In this document: piece by piece, positions 1 to 5,998 of the stretch
How the letters are laid out: each line of letters starts with the position of its first letter
How positions within the stretch are numbered: position 1 is the stretch's first letter
NCBI GenBank assembly: GCA_964556885.1
Contig: CAZKYP010000142.1
Coordinates: 1 to 8,349, forward strand
Direction: 5' to 3'
DNA: 8,349 bases
Source of the DNA: CAZKYP01 sp964556885
Lineage (GTDB): Bacteria; Planctomycetota; Phycisphaerae; Sedimentisphaerales; Anaerobacaceae
Made by a program: the position numbers and the translations under genes
Notes under the pieces: generated by a model
What the model saw: the letters and a program-made list of their open reading frames with translations, nothing else
Databases searched by the model: none
Told to the model about the DNA's origin: nothing

Positions 1-51
1 GGCAATAACCACCAGCAGCTCGATTAATGTAAAACCCTTTCGTCGATTCAT
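1..51 (-). CDS. Type IV prepilin / pseudopilin-like protein, N-terminal fragment
   Basis: The reverse strand reads ATG at position 51 and translates as MNRRKGFTLIELLVVIA before running off the left edge, so only 17 codons are visible. The basic start followed by G-F-T-L-I-E-L-L is the class III (prepilin peptidase) signal. Cleavage is expected between Gly6 and Phe7, with methylation of Phe7, and Glu11 is the conserved E+5 of the mature protein. A Shine-Dalgarno GAGGTG at 62-57 lies 5 nt from the ATG and fixes the start. Proteins with this start are inserted in the inner membrane and assembled into pili or type II secretion pseudopili. Planctomycetes also have many DUF1559-type proteins with this N-terminus, and the part that would separate these options is outside the window. 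The gene is transcribed divergently from the LamG operon. Confidence 0.88.
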   Translation of the reverse strand, partial: MNRRKGFTLIELLVVIA

Positions 52-83
52 CGTTACACCTCACTATATTTTGTTATATGGTT

Positions 84-111
84 AAAAAAACGCCAATATT
101 AAGCATATTGG
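84..111 (-). promoter_or_regulatory. Inverted repeat over the prepilin transcription start, followed by a T-tract
   Basis: CCAATAT (93-99) and ATATTGG (105-111) form a perfect 7-bp inverted repeat with a 5-nt spacer. On the reverse strand it is followed two bases later by seven T residues (90-84), which resembles an intrinsic terminator. However, the predicted start site lies within the repeat, so a transcript from the promoter at 113-140 would contain only one arm. An operator for a dimeric repressor is therefore at least as likely as an attenuator. It could also terminate minus-strand transcripts arriving from further right. Confidence 0.45.
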
Positions 112-112
112 T

Positions 113-140
113 ATTATACGCTCAAATAGTTATATGTCAA
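113..140 (-). promoter_or_regulatory. Sigma-70-type promoter for the prepilin gene
   Basis: On the reverse strand TTGACA (140-135) and TATAAT (118-113) are separated by 16 bp, a perfect match to both consensus hexamers. Transcription would start near 105-107, giving a 5' leader of about 55 nt before the prepilin ATG at 51. The expected start site falls inside the inverted repeat at 93-111. Seen directly in sequence; activity is inferred. Confidence 0.65.
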
Positions 141-324
141 TAAAAAACTGCGTAAATTCATGTTTTTTGGGACATTATTTAGATATATTGGTAAATGGGA
201 TATTCACGTTTGTTCCATTAAATCATAATAACATAATCGAGCCTTTTGTGCAAATAAAATACTGAATCCTCCCTTCAAATCGGTCTTTACAATGAATATT
301 TTCATCCTGATTTTTTATTCCCCA

Positions 325-340
325 GGTCCGCTGAGCGGCC
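325..340. other. GC-rich hairpin in AT-rich intergenic DNA
   Basis: GG-T-CCGC (325-331), loop TGA (332-334) and GCGGCC (335-340) form a 6-bp GC-only stem with one bulged T. It stands out from its AT-rich surroundings. No T-tract follows it on the plus strand, and on the minus strand an A-rich stretch follows, so it is not a standard intrinsic terminator in either direction. Role unknown. Confidence 0.4.
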
Positions 341-396
341 GAACCGAATAAGTTATTTGAAATATTGAATTAAATTCATCACTTATCGGATTTATC

Positions 397-426
397 TTGA
401 CTGGAATGTGTCAAGTTTGTTATAAA
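397..426 (+). promoter_or_regulatory. Candidate sigma-70 promoter upstream of the mini-ORF
   Basis: TTGACT (397-402) and TATAAA (421-426) are separated by 18 bp, each one mismatch from consensus. The predicted start is near 433, which falls at the Shine-Dalgarno site of the mini-ORF at 448. A start that late would leave a very short leader. The promoter could also drive a leader of about 320 nt for the first LamG gene. Confidence 0.4.
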
Positions 427-447
427 CATTAACGTAGGAGTTGGTAT

Positions 448-501
448 ATGTATGAGGTCAGCGTTCGCATAAATTTATACATCGAACCGTCAGAATTTTA
501 A
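448..501 (+). CDS. Putative 17-residue leader peptide / mini-ORF
   Basis: ATG at 448 opens a 17-codon frame, MYEVSVRINLYIEPSEF, ending in TAA. AGGAG (436-440) sits 7 nt upstream, the same spacing as in LamG genes 1 and 2. The 12 nt TTAACGTAGGAG (429-440) match 11 of 12 with the ribosome-binding region of LamG gene 1 (737-748). A promoter-like pair lies just upstream. There is no run of a single amino acid that would indicate classical attenuation, and I recognise no family. It could be a leader peptide, a remnant of a decayed paralogue start, or chance. Confidence 0.3.
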   Translation: MYEVSVRINLYIEPSEF

Positions 502-601
502 CGTTTTTAATGATTTTCCGATATATAGACAAGACGAAAAAGCTCAACAATCCTGTGAGGTTTACTTAAAACTGCCAATATTCTATTCGTTTAGAATTAG
601 T

Positions 602-613
602 TTTTAGCTAAAA
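602..613. repeat. 12-bp perfect palindrome with an adjacent small hairpin
   Basis: TTTTAGCTAAAA is a perfect palindrome. Just upstream ATTCTA (580-585) and TAGAAT (592-597) form a 6-bp stem with a 6-nt loop. Both lie upstream of the LamG operon promoter candidate and could be a regulator site, but such short AT-rich palindromes also arise by chance. Confidence 0.25.
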
Positions 614-615
614 TT

Positions 616-645
616 GGTGGTTTTTAGGGAAAGGAGGTGGTTTTT
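616..645 (+). repeat. 20-bp-spaced direct repeat containing an orphan Shine-Dalgarno sequence
   Basis: GGTGGTTTTT occurs at 616-625 and again at 636-645, spaced by exactly 20 bp. The second copy completes AAGGAGGTGG (631-640), whose first nine bases match the standard complement of the 16S rRNA 3' end. No ATG, GTG or TTG start with an open frame follows at normal spacing. It may be a remnant of a lost start site, a ribosome stand-by or sequestering element, or a regulator site. Confidence 0.35.
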
Positions 646-654
646 CATTTCATT

Positions 655-681
655 TTGACCGTAATTATTCCGAGCTAATAT
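655..681 (+). promoter_or_regulatory. Candidate promoter of the LamG operon
   Basis: TTGACC (655-660) and TAATAT (676-681) are 15 bp apart, a little short of optimum. A start near 688 would give a leader of about 68 nt before the ATG at 756. A palindrome GATAGCTATC (709-718) would lie in that leader. This is the best promoter-like pair close to gene 1, but AT-rich DNA produces such matches easily. Confidence 0.33.
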
Positions 682-755
682 GGAAATATCAGATATACAA
701 AGAGTAGCGATAGCTATCTTTATATTATTCCAGTATTTAACATAGGAGAAATATC

Positions 756-3035
756 ATGTGCAGAAAATTGTTTGTTTTAGCTTTTGTCACTTCGATGCTG
801 GTTACGTATTCTATCGCACAGGCTGAGGTATTCGTCGATAATTTTGATGCTCCCCGTGATTATATTACGGAGGGTATCGATGGTACCGCATGGGATGGAT
901 TTATTGGTCTTGGCAACAATGAGACGGTAAATGCTCTTAACGCTTCAATAGGCAGGGAAGGATCACTATACATGGAATCGGAAGGTTCCTATTGGGAGGG
1001 TGCTTTTTCGCCGAGGGGACCCTTCCTGTATAAAATCATTCAAGGTGACTTCATCGTCTCGGTTGAAGTCACGGATTTTCCGGGTCTTCCGGATAGTATA
1101 CAAGGAAGAACCGAACACTGTGACTCATTCATAATGGCGAGAGTTACTGACCTTGACGATGCCGGTCCAGGAGAAGATTTTGAGTGCATGCACTACTTCC
1201 CGACCTGGGTTGGAAATATGGGACGAAATTACGACAACAATAGTGAAAGTGAGTGGGGTCTTACCGGAGATAATTATGATGGCGCCAGATATATCGAGTT
1301 GGAACGCGTTGGAAACACATTTTATTTCCGAAGGAGTTTTGATGGTCAGACATGGACCGAGATTATTGGTTCTCCGGTTACACGAGAAGATATGGATGGT
1401 CTTTCACTGCAGGTAGGTCTAGCGCATTCGATGTATAGTCCAGAAGTTGGTTATGTAGCTTTTGATAATTTCCGTATAGAAGGCCCTGGAGTTGTGTCCG
1501 CCGGAAAAGCCTCCCTGCCAAGTCCTGTCGATGGGGCCGATGAAGTGGCTCGTGATGTTACTCTGGGCTGGAAACGGGGAATTTCAGCCGAGTCACATAA
1601 TGTGTACTTTGGTGTTGATGTCAACGATGTTGCTGAGGCCAGTGTGGACGAGCCTCGTGGCGTGCTAAAAATTCAAAATCTGGGATTATCGACATATGAT
1701 CCCGGTATTCTTGATTATGGCCAGACTTATTACTGGCGGGTTGATGAGGTCAATGATGCTGAACCGGATAGTCCCTGGAAAGGCGAAGTTTGGAATTTTA
1801 CAACTGCCAACTATATTGTTCTCGATGATTTTGAAGATTACAATGACTTTTCGCCCAACGAGGTATGGAATACGTGGATAGATGGCTTCGGAGATCCGAC
1901 CAATGGCTCGACAGCCGGTTATCCGGATCCTGATTTCATCGCCGGAGAACATTACGTAGAAACAACGATACGTCATGGCGGTAAACAATCATTACCGATA
2001 TTCTACGATAATAAGAGTGCCAGGCTTTCTGAAGTAACAAAAACTCTAACTGATGTACGTAACTGGACTGTGGATGACCTTGTCACATTGACTCTTTTCT
2101 ACTATGGTGATGCAGGTAATACAGTCGTACCAATGTATATCGTTCTTAATGGTGCTGCGGCAGTTACAAATGAAGATCCACGGGCAGTATTAGATACTGA
2201 CTGGGTTCAGTGGGACATCCTGTTGCAGGATTTTGCAGATAAGAGCATAAATCTTACCGGCGTCAATAGCATAACTATTGGCTTTGGTAATAAAGATAAT
2301 CCGGTTGTCGGTGGTGCGGGTCATGTATTCTTCGACGATATTCGCCTATCCCGCTTACTGCCTGCAGATACTGAGCCGGAACCGGAATCAGTCGATCCAG
2401 GCACTGCTAATCTGGTGGCTTCTTATTCATTTGAGAACAATGCTCAGGACAGTTCCGGTAAAGGTCTACATGCGACTTTATCAGGTGGTGTACAATATGT
2501 CCAAGGAGCAACCGGTTATGGATCTGCAATTGCATTGGATGGTGCGAATGACTATGTTGAGTTGCCGATCGGTTCTGCTATTAGTTCTATGACGGATGCC
2601 ACTGTTGGATTGTGGGCGAATTTTAGCGGTGACGGCGGTGGATGGCAGCGTTTATTCGATTTCGGCAGCAGCGAGACTAATTACATGTTCCTGACGCCAA
2701 GTACTGGCACTACTGGTCCGATGCGTTTTGCGATCAGGAACGATGATACTCCTGAATCCCAGGTCACAGCGCCGTACAGGCTTCCAACGGGTTGGCACCA
2801 TGTGGCAGTTACGATAGACAGCACAAGCATGGAGTTGACTCTTTACCTTGATGGTAGAGCTGCTACAAGCGGCACGACACAAATCCTGCCGATGGATATG
2901 GGCGAGACGACTCAGAACTGGCTCGGCAGATCGCAGTTTGCCGCTGATGCTTATTATATGGGCAGCGTCGATGAGGTGAAGATTTATGACAAGGCGTTGT
3001 CTTCGCTTGAAGTGCTTTATCTTGCAGGCAAATAA
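756..3035 (+). CDS. Secreted multi-domain protein: DUF1349-like, Fn3-like, jelly-roll, LamG (LamG gene 1)
   Basis: A 759-residue exported protein of unknown function, probably binding carbohydrate or another surface ligand. Residues 1-23 are a Sec signal peptide (MCRKL start, hydrophobic core, cleavage after Ala-Gln-Ala). Residues about 25-243 resemble the DUF1349/concanavalin-like fold: 'GDFIVSVEV', 'YIELERVGNTFYFRRSFDGQ' and a closing 'VAFDNFRIE'. Residues about 249-352 form an Fn3-like module with 'YYWRVDEVN' near 325-334. Residues about 354-534 are a jelly-roll module with 'WIDGFGDPTNG', 'GYPDPDF', 'LTLFYYGDAG' and 'HVFFDDIRL'. A Pro/Glu linker leads to a LamG domain (about 551-759) with 'GWHHVAVTID' and 'LYLDG', ending 'LYLAGK'. 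No catalytic motif, transmembrane anchor or sorting signal is visible. AGGAG (744-748) lies 7 nt before the ATG. It is the first gene of the operon, 20 bp ahead of gene 2. Confidence 0.9.
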   Translation: MCRKLFVLAFVTSMLVTYSIAQAEVFVDNFDAPRDYITEGIDGTAWDGFIGLGNNETVNALNASIGREGSLYMESEGSYWEGAFSPRGPFLYKIIQGDFIVSVEVTDFPGLPDSIQGRTEHCDSFIMARVTDLDDAGPGEDFECMHYFPTWVGNMGRNYDNNSESEWGLTGDNYDGARYIELERVGNTFYFRRSFDGQTWTEIIGSPVTREDMDGLSLQVGLAHSMYSPEVGYVAFDNFRIEGPGVVSAGKASLPSPVDGADEVARDVTLGWKRGISAESHNVYFGVDVNDVAEASVDEPRGVLKIQNLGLSTYDPGILDYGQTYYWRVDEVNDAEPDSPWKGEVWNFTTANYIVLDDFEDYNDFSPNEVWNTWIDGFGDPTNGSTAGYPDPDFIAGEHYVETTIRHGGKQSLPIFYDNKSARLSEVTKTLTDVRNWTVDDLVTLTLFYYGDAGNTVVPMYIVLNGAAAVTNEDPRAVLDTDWVQWDILLQDFADKSINLTGVNSITIGFGNKDNPVVGGAGHVFFDDIRLSRLLPADTEPEPESVDPGTANLVASYSFENNAQDSSGKGLHATLSGGVQYVQGATGYGSAIALDGANDYVELPIGSAISSMTDATVGLWANFSGDGGGWQRLFDFGSSETNYMFLTPSTGTTGPMRFAIRNDDTPESQVTAPYRLPTGWHHVAVTIDSTSMELTLYLDGRAATSGTTQILPMDMGETTQNWLGRSQFAADAYYMGSVDEVKIYDKALSSLEVLYLAGK

Positions 3036-3055
3036 ATTCAATTAGGAGTAACGAC

Positions 3056-5884
3056 ATGTATAGAAAAATGATTTATGTGATTTTGCTTATTTCGGTGATG
3101 GCAGTCAGCACACCGGCACAGGTACCGGTCGTAGTATTCAGTGACGATTTTGACACACCTCATGATTATCTGGCAAGAAATGTTGCCGGAACCGGCTGGG
3201 ATAGTTACATCGGCTCTGGCGAGGGTGAGACTGTCGACGCTCTCAATTCTTCGATGGAGCGGGCCGGCCAGCTTTACATGGCATCGACTAACGGGTGGTG
3301 GTCGGAACCATGGGAAACCCTGGGTCCGTTTCTGTATAAAGTAGTTGAAGGTGATTTTATTGCGACGGTTCAGGTTGCTGATTATGCTGGTAATACTGGT
3401 GCGTTGGTTTATCACAACAATTGCGGCTTGATGGCCAGGGCTTTTCTCGAAGGAAATCGTGACGATGCCGGGCCCGGTGAAGACTGGGTTTCCATAGATT
3501 ACTTTCCCATTTGGAACTGTGGTAATTTCGTCAGGACAGCCAACAACAATGTACGGTTCGAAAACGGTCATAATGGCAAGGCGTTCAATCTGGATCCTTA
3601 CCTTCAGCTCGAACGCAAAGGCAATACGTTTCATTTAAGGACCAGCACAGATGGTGTAAACTGGACTGAGATGATTGCATCCCCTGTGACGCGTGATGAT
3701 TTTGACGGTTTACCTCTTCAAATTGGGCTTCATCATGCTACTTTTTCCACTACACCCGGTTATGTCGCCTGGGAAAATTTCAGTATTGAAAAGCTCCTTC
3801 AGCTCAAGGCCTTTGATCCGGTTCCCGACGATGGTGCCGATAACGTAACAGAACCGATGCTTCGATGGCAGTCGGGAGAGACGGCCGCATGGCATAATGT
3901 TTATTTAGGCACTGACCCGGATGCTCTTGAGCTTGTAGCTCATAATACTGTTGGGCAGACTGAATATCATCACGAATCCGGTTTTACTCCGGGTGCTACT
4001 TATTATTGGCGTGTAGATGAGGTTGAAGCCGACGGCGTAACGATACAGGAAGGTGACCTCTGGAGCTTTACCGCATTGGCTTTAACCGCCAGCAAGCCAA
4101 GCCCGGCTGACAGCGCACAGTGCGTTCTCATCGATGCAGACCTTAGCTGGACGGCAGGCTTGGCAGCCGCCAGCCACGATGTGTATTTCGGAACAGACGA
4201 AGCGGCGGTTGCAAATGCAACCACAGATTCACCGGAATTTATGGGTAATCAGACCGAAACGGTATACCAGCTTGATGGACTCGAAAACGATATGACTTAC
4301 TACTGGAGAGTCGACGAAATTAAGTCCGATGGTGCAACCAAATACACCGGCCATCTCTGGAGTTTCAGAACTATTGAATATATATCCGTTTTAGATCCTC
4401 ATCTTGTCGGTTGGTGGACGCTGGACGGTAGCTGTGATGGTCTTGTTGTCGATTCTTCCGGTTACAATAATCATGGCGTCCTCGGAGGCAACCCGCAACA
4501 AATCCCCGGATTTGACGGCGAGGCACTTCAATTCGACGGACGAGGCGATTACGTGGAACTGGATACAGGTTCGCTTATCAGCTCTCTGACAAACTCGACC
4601 TTTACTATATGGGCCGACTCACTGCCCGGAGGACCATGGCAGCGGATATTCGATTTCAGCAACGGAACGGATGTCTATATGTGTCTGATTCCCCGCGTCT
4701 GGTTTATGGATCCGATGCGATTTGCCATTACCACGGATGGTGTTGCAGGCGAGTTCCAGGTTACAGCACCCGACTCTATACCCGACGGCTGGCATCATGT
4801 AGCTGTAACTATTGATGCAGATTCGAGTGCCATTATTATTTACCTTGATGGAGAAAATATTGCCAGCGCTTCCGGCGCCATGCTGAATCCGAGCAGTCTT
4901 GGTAATACCGCCAATAACTGGCTCGGCAGATCTCACGATCCTGAAGATGGTTACTATATGGGTTCTCTTGATGATTTCCGCATCTATGATTATGTGCTCT
5001 CCCCGGACGAAATCTTAAAAGCCATGAAAGGCAATCCGATGCTTGCATGGAATCCGACTCCGATAAACGGAGAAATAACGGATATCAGAGAGGTAGAATC
5101 CCTTGAGTGGCTGCCGGGAGACGAAGCTGTTCAACATGATGTATATCTTGGTACCGATAGAGATGCTGTAGCGGGTGCTGATACATCGACGGCCGGTATC
5201 TATCGTGGACGCCGAACTGCTACCAGCTATGCACTGACCAATCTCGAATGGGGCCGGAACTACTACTGGCGTATCGACGAGGTCAACAATGATGCTTCGA
5301 TCAGCGAAGGCAGGATATGGAGCTTTACGGTAGCTGATTATCTTGTTGTCGAAGATTTCGAAGACTATAACGACTATCCGCCAAACGAAGTCTGGAATTT
5401 CTGGCTGGACGGCTACGATGATCCGAGCAACGGTTCTACGGCCGGTTACCCTGATCCGGATTTCAATGCTGGAGAGCATTATCTTGAGATAAACATTATT
5501 CACAGCGGCGCTCAATCGTTGCCTCTGTTCTACGACAATAGTGTTAGTATTTCCGAGATAACCAAGACTCTGAATGAGGACTGGACCGAACAAGGAGTAG
5601 GTGTATTAACGCTGTTTTATTATGGTGATGCGGCTAATGATGCCGAGCCGATGTTTGTTGCTCTTAATGTCAATGCGGTGGTTACCAATCCTGATACGGA
5701 CGCCGCATTGGTCACCGACTGGACACAGTGGGATATCCCTTTGGAGACATTTGCCGGAATGGGTGTGAACCTGGCTAACGTCAGTTCGATTTCGTTAGGC
5801 TTTGGCAACAAGACCAATCCGCAGGCCGGCGGCGGTTCAGGCCACGTGTTCTTCGATGATATTCGTTTGTATAGACTGGAATAA
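3056..5884 (+). CDS. Secreted multi-domain protein: DUF1349-like, Fn3 x2, LamG, Fn3, jelly-roll (LamG gene 2)
   Basis: A 942-residue exported paralogue of gene 1 with its modules in a different order. Residues 1-21 form the signal peptide, with likely cleavage after Thr-Pro-Ala. Residues about 28-245 are DUF1349-like and match the same part of gene 1 ('FLYKVVEGDFIATVQVADY', 'LERKGNTFHLRTSTDG'). Two Fn3-like modules follow (about 250-343 and 345-442, each with 'YYWRVDE'). Next is a LamG domain (about 447-659; 'WQRIFDFSNGT', 'GWHHVAVTID', 'IYLDG'), then a third Fn3-like module (about 660-762; 'YYWRIDEVNN'). The C-terminal jelly-roll (about 763-942) ends 'VFFDDIRLYRLE'. No catalytic residues are recognised. 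AGGAG (3044-3048) lies 7 nt before the ATG. The 20-bp gap to gene 1 means the two are almost certainly co-transcribed. Likely a surface or secreted binding protein; the ligand cannot be read from the sequence. Confidence 0.9.
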   Translation: MYRKMIYVILLISVMAVSTPAQVPVVVFSDDFDTPHDYLARNVAGTGWDSYIGSGEGETVDALNSSMERAGQLYMASTNGWWSEPWETLGPFLYKVVEGDFIATVQVADYAGNTGALVYHNNCGLMARAFLEGNRDDAGPGEDWVSIDYFPIWNCGNFVRTANNNVRFENGHNGKAFNLDPYLQLERKGNTFHLRTSTDGVNWTEMIASPVTRDDFDGLPLQIGLHHATFSTTPGYVAWENFSIEKLLQLKAFDPVPDDGADNVTEPMLRWQSGETAAWHNVYLGTDPDALELVAHNTVGQTEYHHESGFTPGATYYWRVDEVEADGVTIQEGDLWSFTALALTASKPSPADSAQCVLIDADLSWTAGLAAASHDVYFGTDEAAVANATTDSPEFMGNQTETVYQLDGLENDMTYYWRVDEIKSDGATKYTGHLWSFRTIEYISVLDPHLVGWWTLDGSCDGLVVDSSGYNNHGVLGGNPQQIPGFDGEALQFDGRGDYVELDTGSLISSLTNSTFTIWADSLPGGPWQRIFDFSNGTDVYMCLIPRVWFMDPMRFAITTDGVAGEFQVTAPDSIPDGWHHVAVTIDADSSAIIIYLDGENIASASGAMLNPSSLGNTANNWLGRSHDPEDGYYMGSLDDFRIYDYVLSPDEILKAMKGNPMLAWNPTPINGEITDIREVESLEWLPGDEAVQHDVYLGTDRDAVAGADTSTAGIYRGRRTATSYALTNLEWGRNYYWRIDEVNNDASISEGRIWSFTVADYLVVEDFEDYNDYPPNEVWNFWLDGYDDPSNGSTAGYPDPDFNAGEHYLEINIIHSGAQSLPLFYDNSVSISEITKTLNEDWTEQGVGVLTLFYYGDAANDAEPMFVALNVNAVVTNPDTDAALVTDWTQWDIPLETFAGMGVNLANVSSISLGFGNKTNPQAGGGSGHVFFDDIRLYRLE

Positions 5885-5998
5885 ACTGGTGAATAAGGTT
5901 GTAGTTTGAATATATGATACATTGAAGATAATACGTTTCTTGGTGTGTAACCAAGATACATTGTTGATAACTTCATTATTTTTTAAAGGAGGATCATA
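5885..5998 (+). promoter_or_regulatory. Intergenic hairpin flanked by direct repeats, before LamG gene 3
   Basis: TCTTGGT (5938-5944), loop GTGTA and ACCAAGA (5950-5956) form a 7-bp stem without a following T-tract, so it is not a standard terminator. It lies between two 16-nt direct repeats, GATACATTGAAGATAA (5916-5931) and GATACATTGTTGATAA (5955-5970), which differ at 2 positions and are 39 bp apart. A weak promoter-like pair, TTGAAT (5906-5911) and GATAAT (5927-5932), has a short 15-bp spacer. The spacer may process or tune the message, or give gene 3 its own start. Gene 3 has the strongest Shine-Dalgarno of the three genes (AAAGGAGG, 5985-5992). Confidence 0.4.

Larger units (their letters stand above)
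52..755. other. Divergent AT-rich intergenic region (about 700 bp)
   Basis: No long reading frame with coding character is present between the divergent prepilin gene and the first LamG gene. It holds the prepilin promoter and operator-like repeat (84-140), a GC-rich hairpin (325-340), a promoter-like pair (397-426) with a 17-codon mini-ORF (448-501), several small palindromes and hairpins (580-613), an orphan Shine-Dalgarno sequence within a direct repeat (616-645), and a candidate promoter for the LamG operon (655-681). I see nothing recognisable in 142-324 beyond AT-rich DNA. No tRNA, known riboswitch or CRISPR repeat was recognised. Confidence 0.7.

Noticed and set aside
204..305. 33-codon minus-strand ORF (starts MKIFIVKTDLKGG)
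   Set aside because: The only AGG lies directly against the ATG, so there is no usable Shine-Dalgarno spacing. No promoter or homology is recognised, and the length is unremarkable in AT-rich DNA.
756..830. Possible lipoprotein signal because of the Cys in MCRKL
   Set aside because: The Cys is at residue 2, before the hydrophobic core, not after it. There is no lipobox, and Ala-Gln-Ala gives a normal signal peptidase I site instead.
1153..1416. 87-codon plus-strand frame inside LamG gene 1
   Set aside because: Out-of-frame overlap with a well-supported domain, with no ribosome-binding site and no recognisable motif.
2916..2932. 17-nt identical DNA stretch shared with 4916-4932
   Set aside because: It encodes the same conserved 'NWLGRS' segment of paralogous LamG domains. 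This is ordinary paralogue similarity and not a separate repeat element.
3038..3634. 198-codon minus-strand open frame over the start of LamG gene 2
   Set aside because: Antisense shadow of the signal peptide and DUF1349-like region. The plus strand has the SD, signal peptide and domains. The same applies to 2652-3041 and 4619-4936.
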